From positions 496,001 to 560,000 of the forward strand of contig NZ_QFGA01000003.1 in NCBI RefSeq assembly GCF_004369205.1: a stretch of DNA of 64,000 bases, written 5' to 3'. Position numbers and translations under genes: made by a program. The stretch comes from Pelotomaculum schinkii (GTDB lineage Bacteria > Bacillota > Desulfotomaculia > Desulfotomaculales > Pelotomaculaceae). How positions within the stretch are numbered: position 1 is the first letter of the stretch; the number at the start of each line of letters is the position of its first letter. This document shows, in pieces, positions 17,789-26,940 of this stretch. Below the pieces are notes generated by a model. The model saw only the letters and a program-made list of their open reading frames with translations, searched no databases and was not told where the DNA came from.

Positions 17789-18280
17789 TTTGTCCTCACC
17801 TTCTTGAATAAATTATTTGATTGTTATTGGTTTTGTAGGCTGGCCAACCCTGTACTCTGCACCAATACCAAAGTCGCTAGTTTTGAACGCAAAAAATATG
17901 CCATTCTCCGCAATGAACCTGAAGAGCAAACTAAAAAAATAAATCCTGGAATTGCCGTCATGGGGTATATAAACCTTTAAAACTAACGGCTTTAGCTTAA
18001 AATAGAAAAATTTTTATATTGCATTCGGTCTAATCAGGTATAAGTTTTGCGATAGTAAAGAACTAGTCTACCTGCTTAAAGTGACCGGGAAAACAAAATT
18101 ATTGGTGTGTATTAGCTTGAGTAAATAATTCTAAAGGGAGGTGATGCGGAAATTTCCAGACTTTCGGACAGAAATATTCCGAATTGCCGGAATACGCACT
18201 TTAGGGCAATGAACAAATGCAGGTAGACCAGTCCCACAAAAGATTTCATATCCAAGATAATCATGAAGGGAGAGATATTT
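17789..18280. promoter_or_regulatory. Divergent control region between CoA-transferase and acyl-CoA dehydrogenase
   Basis: 492 bp without a gene. Near the acyl-CoA dehydrogenase side it holds ATTCCG-AATTGC-CGGAAT (18176-18193) and TTCCAGACTTTCGGA (18154-18168), which resemble the two dyads upstream of AOR. I could not find a -24/-12 site with correct spacing in either direction; GGGCAATGAACAAATGC near 18204-18220 has the elements 2 nt too far apart. Confidence 0.55.
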
Positions 18281-19420
18281 ATGAACTTTCAACTAACAGA
18301 GGAACAGCAACTCATACGCGCCAGTGTGAGGGAATTTTGTGAAAAGTATGTGGAGCCCATTGCTGAAAAGGTTGACGCGGAAGGGTATTTCCCGATGGAG
18401 AACGTTAAAAGACTGGCGGAGCAGGAATGGACAGGCATCCCTTATCCCGAGGAGTACGGTGGGGCCGGGTCTGATTATCTGACCTTTATCATGGTAGTCG
18501 AAGAGCTATCCCGTGCTTGCGCCACTACCGGGTTTACACTTGAGTGCCACACTTCCCTGGCAAGTTATCCTATATTTAAGTTTGGTACCGAAGAACAAAA
18601 ACAAAAATACCTGGTACCCCTTTGTAAGGGAGAAGTCTTGGGGTCGTTTGCTTTGACCGAGCCCGGGGCAGGGACCGATGCTGGCGGGGCAAGTACAACT
18701 GCTGTTTTGGATGGCGACGAGTACGTTTTGAATGGTACAAAGATGTTTATTTCCAATTCTCCGGTAGCAGGCGTCTTTGTCATCTTTGCTATGACCGACA
18801 AATCAAAAGGAACAAAAGGACTTAGCGCGTTTATCGTGCCTGGAAATGCACCCGGGCTCAAAGTGGGAGAGCATTTAGACAAAATGGGCATCCGTGGTTC
18901 CGCGACAGCAGAAGTTGTTATGAAAGATTGCCGTATCCCCAAGGAGAACTTGCTGGGGAAAGAAGGTCAGGGCTTTAAAATTGCCATGATGACCTTAGAC
19001 GGCGGCAGGATTGGTATAGCTGCTCAAGCGCTGGGTATTGCCCAGGCTGCTTTGGACGAATCGATTCAATATTCCAAGGAAAGAGTTCAGTTCGGCAAGC
19101 CGATCAGTTCATTCCAGGCGATCCAGTGGATGCTGGCCGATATGGCAACTGATGTACAGGCTGCCAGGTTCCTGACTTATCACGCGGCCTGGTGTTACGA
19201 CCAGGGCTTGCCTTACAACAAGGAAGCAGCCATGGCTAAACTATTTGCGTCCGAAACAGCAGCCCGCCATACGAACAGAGCCATACAAATTCATGGCGGC
19301 ATTGGTTTCATCAAGGGACATAAAGTTGAAAGACTGTATCGTGACGCCAAAATCACTGAGATATATGAAGGTACCAGTGAAGTTATGAAAATGGTTGTTT
19401 CCAGCAACGTGTTGCGCTAA
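18281..19420 (+). CDS. Acyl-CoA dehydrogenase
   Basis: 379 residues, normal for short-chain acyl-CoA dehydrogenases. FAD enzyme that introduces the alpha-beta double bond into acyl-CoA, passing electrons to EtfAB-type flavoproteins. Motifs: FALTEPGAGTDAG near residue 128, the FAD-binding QIHGGIGF near 344, and the catalytic Glu363 in IYEGTSEV. The ATG at 18281 is chosen because AAGGGAGAG lies just upstream; an earlier ATG at 18263 lacks such a site. Partner genes fixABCX follow after an IS21 insertion. The substrate is likely butyryl- or another short acyl-CoA, inferred. Confidence 0.95.
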   Translation: MNFQLTEEQQLIRASVREFCEKYVEPIAEKVDAEGYFPMENVKRLAEQEWTGIPYPEEYGGAGSDYLTFIMVVEELSRACATTGFTLECHTSLASYPIFKFGTEEQKQKYLVPLCKGEVLGSFALTEPGAGTDAGGASTTAVLDGDEYVLNGTKMFISNSPVAGVFVIFAMTDKSKGTKGLSAFIVPGNAPGLKVGEHLDKMGIRGSATAEVVMKDCRIPKENLLGKEGQGFKIAMMTLDGGRIGIAAQALGIAQAALDESIQYSKERVQFGKPISSFQAIQWMLADMATDVQAARFLTYHAAWCYDQGLPYNKEAAMAKLFASETAARHTNRAIQIHGGIGFIKGHKVERLYRDAKITEIYEGTSEVMKMVVSSNVLR

Positions 19421-19778
19421 AGAATCTTGGAGTAAGCTCCCAGGATACCCTAACCATACTGTTTAAGTTATGTTCTTTGAGGGTAGGACTGGTTGAAAGC
19501 CAGGATTGTTCTTGTTATTTAAAGAGATCTGTGAGTAAGCTAAATCCTATCCCTCGGAACATATTTTAAAGAGCTAAAAAACACTAAGATAAATAAGCCA
19601 ACAACCGTTTCTTGAATATGCCGGGTCAAACTGAACAGTTTGACCGCTGAGATTGAACAGTGTCTCCGTTTGAAACTGGACACCCTTTCCGGCAAAGTTG
19701 AACACCGGATATGACCTTTCTGCTAAATTGAATTTATGCATCTGAAAGGTGCAAATAAATTCAAGGAGGGTCATAGAG

Positions 19779-21317
19779 ATGACCAGTTACAAAGAGATTC
19801 TGCGGCTACATAGCCTCGGAATCAACAACAGCCGCATTGCGTCTGGATGCGGATGCTCTCGAACCACGGTTATTAACGTGCTTCAAAGAGCAAAGGATCA
19901 AGGGCTAAGTTGGCAGACAGTGGCCGAAATGTCCGACAAGGAGTTGTCACAGCGCCTTTTTTCTTCGGAGAGCGCTAAGCCCGCGTACAAAATGCCGAAT
20001 TACGACTACATCCATCGTGAGATGGCGAAAAGCGGTGTGACCTTAACTCTGTTATGGCTTGAATACTGCGACCAGTGTCGCGAATCCGGGCAAGTACCGT
20101 ACAAGTCGACCCAGTTCAACAAATATTACGCTGACTATGTGAAAAGCACCAAGGCAACCATGCACATTCACCGTAAGCCTGGGGAAATCATGGAGGTAGA
20201 CTGGGCGGGACAAACCGCCAGGATCATCGACACAGACACGGGAGAGATTATCCAAGCCTATGTGTTTGTGGCTGCCCTGCCATACAGCGGCTATGCCTAT
20301 GTGGAAGCCTTCCTTTCACAAAATCAGGAGAGCTGGATTACCGCCCATATCAACGCCTATCGCTTCTTCGGTGGAATCACTCGCATTATGGTACCGGACA
20401 ACTTAAAAACCGGCGTGGAGAAGGTGACGAAAGGCGAAGCAGTTATTAACAAGACCTATCAGGAGATGGCTGAACATTATGGTACAGCGGTTATTCCATG
20501 CAGAGTTAGGGCTCCCAAAGATAAACCCACGGTAGAAGGATCGGTCGGCATCATCTCAACATGGATACTCGCTGCTCTGCGTAATCAGCAGTTTTTATCG
20601 TTACGAGAGCTGAATGCTGCCATTCGGGAAAAGCTAATGGTTTTTCTAGAGAAACCTTTTCAGAAGAAGAACGGGAGCAGAGCCACCTTGTTCGATGAGG
20701 AAAAACCCTTCTTGCTGCCGTTGCCCTTAAAGCCATTTGAATTGGCGACCTGGAAGATTGCCACTGTTCAATACAATTACCATATCAGTGTGGAGACCCA
20801 GAAGTATTCGGTGCCGTTTGAATACATCAAGCAGAAAGTTGATGTCAGGATTACCCGCAATGTGATTGAGGTCTTCTTCCAAGGCAATCGCATTTGTTCT
20901 CATCCCCGGCTCTATGGTAGGAGCAATCAATACAGCACCCTGGAAGCCCATATGCCACCAGATCATCAAAAATATGTGTCTTGGAACGGCGACCGCTTTA
21001 AATCCTGGGCAGCCAAAATCGGTGAGAATACAAGCGCTGTCATTAACCTGTTTTTAGGAAGTCACAAAGTCGAGCAGCAGGGCTACAAGGCTTGTATGGC
21101 TCTTTTGAAACTGGCCGACAAATATTCGGTGGAGCGCCTTGAATCGGCCTGCACCAAAGCATTGTCCTACACTGTACAGCCTAGCTTGAAGAGCGTTCAG
21201 GCCATCTTAAAATCCGGTCAGGACAAGCTGCCGAAAGAAACCCCGGGCCATTCCTCCTCTGAGTTTGGACTCACACGAGGAGCCGATTACTACAGCAGGA
21301 GGGATGGAAAATGCTAA
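19779..21317 (+). CDS. istA: IS21 transposase IstA
   Basis: About 512 residues. N-terminal helix-turn-helix (NNSRIASGCGCSRTTVINVL), then a retroviral-integrase-type catalytic core with the first Asp in MEVDWAGQTARI near residue 138, VPDNLKTGV near 207 and KPTVEGSVG near 247 giving the DDE triad. C-terminal region has the SVPFEYI segment found in IstA proteins. RBS AAGGAGGG supports the ATG at 19779. Looks intact, so the element may be active. Confidence 0.95.
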   Translation: MTSYKEILRLHSLGINNSRIASGCGCSRTTVINVLQRAKDQGLSWQTVAEMSDKELSQRLFSSESAKPAYKMPNYDYIHREMAKSGVTLTLLWLEYCDQCRESGQVPYKSTQFNKYYADYVKSTKATMHIHRKPGEIMEVDWAGQTARIIDTDTGEIIQAYVFVAALPYSGYAYVEAFLSQNQESWITAHINAYRFFGGITRIMVPDNLKTGVEKVTKGEAVINKTYQEMAEHYGTAVIPCRVRAPKDKPTVEGSVGIISTWILAALRNQQFLSLRELNAAIREKLMVFLEKPFQKKNGSRATLFDEEKPFLLPLPLKPFELATWKIATVQYNYHISVETQKYSVPFEYIKQKVDVRITRNVIEVFFQGNRICSHPRLYGRSNQYSTLEAHMPPDHQKYVSWNGDRFKSWAAKIGENTSAVINLFLGSHKVEQQGYKACMALLKLADKYSVERLESACTKALSYTVQPSLKSVQAILKSGQDKLPKETPGHSSSEFGLTRGADYYSRRDGKC

Positions 21318-22057
21318 ACGATTCAACCGTAGCCAAGCTTCACGAAATGAAGCTTAGTGTCATGGCTGCAGCATTCCGGGAACAGCTCAAAAACGCAAAC
21401 TTGTCTGACATGGCTTTTGAAGAACGCTTCGGTCTGCTGATCGATGCCGAATGGGCAGCCCGTAAAAACAATCGGCTGTCGCGCTTGATCAAAAACGCGG
21501 GTTTTGCCTTCAATGACGCTTGTATTGAGAACATTGAGTATCATGACGATCGCAAACTCGACAAAGCTCAAATCATCCGCTTGGCTAGCTGTAACTACAT
21601 CCAAGAAGCCCATAACATCATAATCCTTGGAGCCACGGGTAGCGGAAAAACCTACCTCTCAAATGCTTTTGGCATGGCTGCCAGCCGAAACTTTTACACG
21701 GTTAAATATGTACGGCTTCCCGATCTGCTGGGTGAATTGGCCATTGCACGCGGTGAGGGGACATACCGCAAGGTCATCAAAGCTTACAAACAGGTAAAGC
21801 TGCTCATTTTGGATGAATGGCTTCTGTTTCCGCTCAAGGAAAGCGAAGCCCGCGATCTGCTTGAGATCGTAGAATCTCGTTACAAAAAAGCTTCTACCAT
21901 ATTCTGTTCCCAGTTTGAGATCGGCGGTTGGTATCATAAAATTGGCGAACCGACACTGGCCGATGCCATTTCAGATCGCATTGTGCATGATTCCTACACC
22001 ATTTTTATCGACGGTAAAAACTCTATGCGGGAGCGCAAGGGTATTGCCAACAGATAA
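21311..22057 (+). CDS. istB: IS21 helper ATPase IstB
   Basis: 248 residues, DnaC-like AAA+ ATPase that assists IstA in target selection. Walker A GATGSGKTYLSNAFG near residue 103, Walker B LLILDEWLLFP near 165, and the C-terminal ISDRIVHDSYTIFIDG segment typical of IstB. Overlaps istA by 7 nt. Appears full length. Confidence 0.96.
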   Translation: MLNDSTVAKLHEMKLSVMAAAFREQLKNANLSDMAFEERFGLLIDAEWAARKNNRLSRLIKNAGFAFNDACIENIEYHDDRKLDKAQIIRLASCNYIQEAHNIIILGATGSGKTYLSNAFGMAASRNFYTVKYVRLPDLLGELAIARGEGTYRKVIKAYKQVKLLILDEWLLFPLKESEARDLLEIVESRYKKASTIFCSQFEIGGWYHKIGEPTLADAISDRIVHDSYTIFIDGKNSMRERKGIANR

Positions 22058-22419
22058 TTCAAAACAGCCTTACGGCTATTGAGGGCTCTGCCCTCAAACT
22101 CCCGAGGTTTATCGCTTAGTTTTCCAAAGAGAGTGATGTTATGTTGCTTTTAACAAAAAAAGAGCGACGCTCACCGGCATCACTCTCCCCGCAAAACTCT
22201 TAAGCCGCTCGGGTCACTCCTCAGTGTTGCCCTATCCTGCTTAAAAGTAAAAGCAGTTTGAGTATACCATGTGATCCTTTAGTTATCAATGTACAGCCAC
22301 TACGGAATGATTGTTCAATTTAAACGGTCTTAGTGTTCAACTTCGGCGGTCTAGGTGTTTTTTCTTAGCGGAATATACAGGTTCTAACATTAAAAGCATA
22401 GAGTTGGGAGAGTTAACGA

Positions 22420-23187
22420 ATGAAGATAGTTACTTGCTTTAAATGGGTTAACGATGAAGCAGACATCAAGGTGGCGGCAAATTCCAATGAACTCGTCTTT
22501 GACCGGGTCGGTTATAAAATTAGCGATTACGACCGTAGTGCTATAGAAGAAGCAGTTTGCCTCAAGGAGAAGCATGGCGGCAGCGTTGTTGCTGTGACGG
22601 TAGGTGAGCCTACAGCCAAGCAAAGTCTAAAAGACGCCCTTTCCCGCGGTCCGGAAAAAGCTTGCTTTATTAATGACCCGTCCTTTATTAATCTTGAACC
22701 TTCACAGACAATGGCTATTCTAGCAGATACAATTGGCAAAATGGAATATGACCTGATCATCTGTGGAGAAGGGTCCAGTGACCTTTACGCCCAGCAAGTA
22801 GGTCCTGGTTTAGCTGAAAAGCTTGGTATTCCATGTGCAACCAATGTTAACAAGTTAACCTATGTTGAAGAAGACAAAACAATCATAGCCGAACGCAGAC
22901 TTGAAGACGGTGTGGAAGTAGTAGCGATACCGTTGCCGGCTCTGGTTACGGTTCTGCCGGATATTAACACACCTAGAATACCCACATTGAAGCAGGTATT
23001 AGGGGCTGCCAAAAAGCCTGTGGAAAAAGTCACCTTAAACGAACTGGGCCAACAGTATGAGCCGCGGCTGCGAGAGATCAGCGTACGCGGGGCAACCATG
23101 GAGCGACGCCGTTTGAGGTTCGGGGCCGAACCTGTAGATATTAAAGCAGTTATTGACGCATTGTTAAAAGAAGGAATAATAGCTTAA
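22420..23187 (+). CDS. fixA: FixA / electron transfer flavoprotein beta subunit
   Basis: 255 residues. Binds AMP or FAD at the interface with FixB and accepts electrons. N-terminal MKIVTCFKWVNDEADIKV, the DYDRSAIEEAVCLKE motif near residue 38 and the C-terminal VRGATMERRR region are typical. First gene of fixABCX, directly downstream of the IS21 element. RBS GGGAGAG. In bifurcating Fix/Etf complexes one pair of electrons is split between a high-potential quinone or acyl acceptor and ferredoxin; here the acyl-CoA dehydrogenase and crotonase genes suggest a link to fatty-acyl oxidation. Confidence 0.93.
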   Translation: MKIVTCFKWVNDEADIKVAANSNELVFDRVGYKISDYDRSAIEEAVCLKEKHGGSVVAVTVGEPTAKQSLKDALSRGPEKACFINDPSFINLEPSQTMAILADTIGKMEYDLIICGEGSSDLYAQQVGPGLAEKLGIPCATNVNKLTYVEEDKTIIAERRLEDGVEVVAIPLPALVTVLPDINTPRIPTLKQVLGAAKKPVEKVTLNELGQQYEPRLREISVRGATMERRRLRFGAEPVDIKAVIDALLKEGIIA

Positions 23188-23196
23188 GGAGTTGTA

Positions 23197-24156
23197 ATGA
23201 TGTCAGGGATCTGGATATTTGCCGAAAATCGCGAACTAACTTTAGAGCTTTTAAATGCCGGCCGGAATTTAGCTGACGAATTGGGCGTCAATTTGGTGGC
23301 CTTAGCGGCTGCTGAACAATTTGCTCGGGAATACATTAAACATGGGGCTGACGAGGTTCTGCTGCTGCCATCTTTGAATAAGGAGCAGCCACTTGAAGCT
23401 TATGTTCCGGTCATGGTTGAAGCGGCCCGCAATGCTGATCCGGATGTGTTCTTGATTGGAGCAACCAGGCGGGGTAAAGAAATGGCAACCCGTATTGCGG
23501 CCAGCCTGAATACCGGACTTTGCACGGAATGTAATTCCTTTGCGTTAGATCAAGATAAGAAATTTTTGGTTATGGAACGCTTAATCTACGGGGGAAAGGC
23601 CATACAAAAAATAATTTGTTCCACCCGGCCCCAGATGGCTACCATACCTGCCCGGACTTTTGAACAAGCTCCATTACAAGAAGGGAAAGAGGGGAAAATT
23701 ACCAGACTGCCGGCGGCGCCGTCTTCTGCCGTGAAGGTCATTAACCGGACTCCGAAGGTACAGGAAGCAGTGGATATAACCGAAGCAAAAATTATTGTCA
23801 GCGTCGGCCGCGGGTTCGAAAAGAAAGAGGACATTGCTTTAGCAGAGGAACTTGCCCGTGTTTTGGGTGGTACGATAGGCTGTTCCAGGCCTGTAGCGGA
23901 AGACCTGCACTGGTTGCCTGAAGAGGTGTATATGGGCATATCCGGGAAAAAGGTTAAACCGGATCTTTACATTGGCCTAGGGGTGTCAGGGCAGATTCAG
24001 CACATAACCGGTATACGTGACAGCAAGATAATATTTGCAATCAACCGTGATGAAAATGCGCCTATATTTGATGCCGCCGACTACGGTATCGTAGGAGACC
24101 TGTACGATGTCGTTCCCAAACTGATTAAAGAACTTGGCAACGTGCTAAAAATATAA
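23197..24156 (+). CDS. fixB: FixB / electron transfer flavoprotein alpha subunit
   Basis: 319 residues. C-terminal FAD-binding signature is clear: VSVGRGF near residue 205, then YIGLGVSGQIQHITGIR and IIFAINRDENAPIF near 260-290. Pairs with FixA. AAGGAG precedes the ATG, 9 nt after the fixA stop. Same operon and role as FixA. Confidence 0.94.
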   Translation: MMSGIWIFAENRELTLELLNAGRNLADELGVNLVALAAAEQFAREYIKHGADEVLLLPSLNKEQPLEAYVPVMVEAARNADPDVFLIGATRRGKEMATRIAASLNTGLCTECNSFALDQDKKFLVMERLIYGGKAIQKIICSTRPQMATIPARTFEQAPLQEGKEGKITRLPAAPSSAVKVINRTPKVQEAVDITEAKIIVSVGRGFEKKEDIALAEELARVLGGTIGCSRPVAEDLHWLPEEVYMGISGKKVKPDLYIGLGVSGQIQHITGIRDSKIIFAINRDENAPIFDAADYGIVGDLYDVVPKLIKELGNVLKI

Positions 24157-24161
24157 TTCAA

Positions 24162-25469
24162 GTGGTGTTGGAAATGGAAGAAGAAAAATTTGCGACAATT
24201 ATCGTTGGAGCCGGTCCGGCAGGCAGTACAGCAGCCTACTTGCTGGCAAAGGAAGGCCTTGATGTGCTTCTGATCGAAAAAGGGGCAACTCCTGGCAGTA
24301 AAAACATGTTTGGGGGCCGGATGTACAGTCATGCCCTGCACAAAATCATACCCAATTTCTGGGAAGAAGCCCCGGTAGAAAGGCCCGTGGTAAAGGAAAC
24401 TATAACCATGATGAACGGAAGCCGGAGCGTTTCCATGGACTTTCAGGAGGTAAAATGGGGTACCCCTCCCTATCATTCTTTGACCCTTTTGAGGGCTGAT
24501 TTTGACGCCTGGTTGGCTGCAAAGGCTGAAGAAGCGGGGGCTATGGTTGCCTGCGGCATTCGGGTTGATGACCTCATTAGAGAAAACGGCCGGGTTGTGG
24601 GTATTCAGGCCGGCGAAGACAGGATGCTGGCCGATGTGGTCATTGCAGCCGACGGCGTAAATTCGCTCATAGCACAAAAGGCCGGCCTGGGCAAAAAGTT
24701 TAGTCCAAAGCAGGTGGCAACCGGAATAAAACAGGTTATCCAATTATCTGAGGAAACCATCAGCCAGCGTTTTCAGCTTAGCGGGAACCAAGGTGCAGCC
24801 CAACTGTTTGTTGGCGACTGTACCAAAGGTATGCATGGCGGTGGCTTTCTATACACCAATAAAAGCAGCATATCCCTGGGACTGGTTGTCACCGCGGGAG
24901 CGCTGCAGCATAGTCAATATAAGATAATAGATTTGATGGAAGATTTTAAGGAAAACCCGCATATAGCTCCCTTAATTGAAGGTGGAGAAATAGTAGAGCA
25001 TTCGGCCCACCTGGTACCTGAAGCAGGGTTGAATATGATGCCTCAACTTTTCGGAGACGGGATTTTAGTGGCAGGTGACGCCGCCGGATTTGTCCTCAAT
25101 CTGGGTTATATTGTAAGGGGCGTGGATTTCGCCATCGCTTCAGGTGAAGCTGCTGCAAAAGCCGTTTTGGCGGCCAGGGCCAACAACAATTTCTCGCGCC
25201 AAGGACTAAGCACGTACCAGCAGTTATTAAAAGAAAGTTTTGTCATGAAAGAGTTGGTGGCCTACCGTCAGGCGCCCCAATTCATGGCAAACCCGCGCAT
25301 GTTTACATCATATCCGCAACTGGTTACAGGCCTTATGGGCAAAATGTTTACCGTTGACGGCGGCCCTCCGGTACGCCTTTTGGGTAAAGTATTCAGCCAG
25401 ATCAAACAAAGCAAGATCGGCTTGACCCAACTGGCCGTGGATGGCTTGAAAGGAGCGCGACTGCTGTGA
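24162..25469 (+). CDS. fixC: FixC / ETF-quinone oxidoreductase-type flavoprotein
   Basis: 435 residues. N-terminal FAD-binding VGAGPAGSTAAYLLAKEG, the GRMYSH region, and VAGDAAGFVLNLGYIVRGVDFAIASG near residue 305 match FixC. Takes electrons from FixAB and passes them with FixX to quinone. The true start may be ATG at 24174 (MEEEKF) rather than GTG at 24162; neither has a strong ribosome-binding site. Overlaps fixX by 4 nt. Confidence 0.94.
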   Translation: MVLEMEEEKFATIIVGAGPAGSTAAYLLAKEGLDVLLIEKGATPGSKNMFGGRMYSHALHKIIPNFWEEAPVERPVVKETITMMNGSRSVSMDFQEVKWGTPPYHSLTLLRADFDAWLAAKAEEAGAMVACGIRVDDLIRENGRVVGIQAGEDRMLADVVIAADGVNSLIAQKAGLGKKFSPKQVATGIKQVIQLSEETISQRFQLSGNQGAAQLFVGDCTKGMHGGGFLYTNKSSISLGLVVTAGALQHSQYKIIDLMEDFKENPHIAPLIEGGEIVEHSAHLVPEAGLNMMPQLFGDGILVAGDAAGFVLNLGYIVRGVDFAIASGEAAAKAVLAARANNNFSRQGLSTYQQLLKESFVMKELVAYRQAPQFMANPRMFTSYPQLVTGLMGKMFTVDGGPPVRLLGKVFSQIKQSKIGLTQLAVDGLKGARLL

Positions 25470-25750
25470 AACGTATGAGCATTGAACAGTTGCTGGGAAT
25501 CAATAAATTTGCCGTTGATGATGATGAAGCACATATTATTTTAAAAAAGGATATATGCGCTGCTTGTATGGACAAGCCTTGCACTTTTGCCTGTCCGGCA
25601 GGTTTGTACACAGAAAAAGACGGTGAAATTAGTTTTGATTATGCCGGTTGCCTTGAATGCGGTACATGCAGGACTGTTTGTCCCAAAGAAGGAGCCATCA
25701 GCTGGCAATATCCCAGGGGTGGTTTCGGGATTAACTTCCGCTACGGTTAA
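25466..25750 (+). CDS. fixX: FixX ferredoxin-like protein
   Basis: 94 residues. Cysteine pattern CAACMDKPCTFACPAG near residue 32 and CLECGTCRTVCPKEG near 66, the ferredoxin-like layout of FixX, normally one [4Fe-4S] cluster. Ends with GGFGINFRYG, a family tail. GTG start overlaps the fixC stop; AAAGGAG lies 10 nt upstream. Completes the FixABCX complex. Confidence 0.93.
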   Translation: MKRMSIEQLLGINKFAVDDDEAHIILKKDICAACMDKPCTFACPAGLYTEKDGEISFDYAGCLECGTCRTVCPKEGAISWQYPRGGFGINFRYG

Positions 25751-25820
25751 ATGAAATTGTGGCTTAATGTAAGTTATTGGGAGAACATTATTTAATTAAT
25801 TAAAACAGGAGGTTTATGAA

Positions 25821-26603
25821 ATGGAGAATACTTTGATTGATTTAAAAGTTGCGGAAGGTATTGCTACTGTTACAGTTAATCGTCCCAAAAGTATGAACGC
25901 TTTAAGCCGGGAAGTTTTGGAACAAATGGAGCAAGTTATCAAGGACGTGGCAAAAAATGATCAAGTAAGGGCATTGATCATTACCGGAGCAGGCAACAAG
26001 GCTTTTGTGGCTGGAGCAGATATATCAGCTATGGTTGATATGACCGCTCAAGAGGCCAGGGAATATAGTATTGTTGCACACAATTTGTATGGTATGATTG
26101 AGCAGCTGCCAATACCCGTAATTGCTGCCATTAACGGTTATGCGCTGGGCGGGGGTTGTGAATTAGCCCTGGTTTGCGACATCCGCATCGCTGCCAGTAC
26201 AGCCAAGCTTGGGCAACCGGAAATAACACTGGGTATTATTCCAGGCTTTGGCGGCACGCAAAGATTATCCCGTCTTGTTGGCAAAGGAAAAGCCAACGAG
26301 TTGATTTTGACCGGAGGAATGATAGACGCTGAAACAGCTATGTCCATCGGCCTGGTAAATGCTGTGGCGCCACCGGAAAAACTAATCGATGCGGCAGTAG
26401 ACATGGCCAAAAAAATTATTGCTAATGGCCCCCTGGCTATAAAATACGCGAAGGAAGCAATCCATCGCGGTTTGCAAATGAGTCTGGACCAAGGGTGCAA
26501 ATATGAAATTGAACTCTGGACAGATTGCTTTACTACCGAAGATCAGGACATTGGGATGAAAGCTTTCTTGAATAAACAAAAACCGTCCTTCAAAGGCCTT
26601 TAG
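25821..26603 (+). CDS. Enoyl-CoA hydratase / crotonase
   Basis: 260 residues. Adds water to the double bond of enoyl-CoA to give 3-hydroxyacyl-CoA. Both catalytic glutamates are in place with the usual 20-residue spacing, Glu114 in GGGCELALVCD and Glu134 in GQPEITLG, and the oxyanion-hole motif AGADISAM is near residue 64. RBS AGGAGG is well placed. Follows fixABCX by 70 nt and so probably belongs to the same acyl-CoA oxidation operon as the acyl-CoA dehydrogenase. Confidence 0.95.
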   Translation: MENTLIDLKVAEGIATVTVNRPKSMNALSREVLEQMEQVIKDVAKNDQVRALIITGAGNKAFVAGADISAMVDMTAQEAREYSIVAHNLYGMIEQLPIPVIAAINGYALGGGCELALVCDIRIAASTAKLGQPEITLGIIPGFGGTQRLSRLVGKGKANELILTGGMIDAETAMSIGLVNAVAPPEKLIDAAVDMAKKIIANGPLAIKYAKEAIHRGLQMSLDQGCKYEIELWTDCFTTEDQDIGMKAFLNKQKPSFKGL

Positions 26604-26713
26604 GAATAGTACAATTGCTGAATTTCGATGCATTGTGTATACGAGGAAAACCACTATCAGAATACGAGAACGTAAATTAATTTGTATAAACAGTTATAAA
26701 GGGCAGAAGTGGC

Positions 26714-26840
26714 TATAATATAACTAGTTTAACGCTTTGGTTCTGGCAGGGCAACCAGAAAGGTATAAGGGATGACTATAAGGTCATCCTTAATACCTGT
26801 CAGAACCCAATGGTTGCTCCGGTTGCTCTTCAAAAGAGTC
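26714..26840 (+). ncRNA. Putative structured RNA with nested stems and pseudoknot
   Basis: After a TATAAT at 26714-26719 the sequence can fold as follows: outer stem GGTTCTGGCAG (26739-26749) with CTGTCAGAACC (26797-26807); inner stem GGTATAAGGGATGAC (26762-26776) with 26783-26797; and a 7-bp pseudoknot GCAACCA (26751-26757) with TGGTTGC (26811-26817). A small CTCTT-CAA-AAGAG hairpin follows. It lies upstream of an uncharacterised gene at 26941. No known riboswitch class is recognised. The rest of 26604-26940 shows nothing. Confidence 0.5.
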
Positions 26841-26940
26841 GTATCCTCCATCTACTGGCTACTTTAAGGTGAATGAAGTTAACCGTATTAACGATATATG
26901 ATTACCTTTAATAACGTAATGGTACTGAAAGAAGTGGGGA

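Larger units (their letters stand above)
19576..22363 (+). mobile_element. IS21-family insertion sequence
   Basis: Contains istA and istB in the family order with a 7-nt overlap. Ends are marked by AAAAAACACTAAG on the left and its near inverted copy (AAAAAACACCTAG on the minus strand) on the right, 11 of 13 matches. Further TGAACA-type subterminal repeats occur on both sides. A perfect GAGAGTGATG/CATCACTCTC hairpin lies after istB. No clear target duplication is visible, so the ends are approximate. Confidence 0.85.

Noticed and set aside
18194-18280. A -24/-12 sigma-54 promoter for acyl-CoA dehydrogenase
   Set aside because: The best GG and GC pair (18205 and 18219) is 2 nt too widely spaced; no correct site found.
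24081-24743. 220-codon minus-strand frame across fixB/fixC
   Set aside because: Antisense shadow of two well-supported genes.
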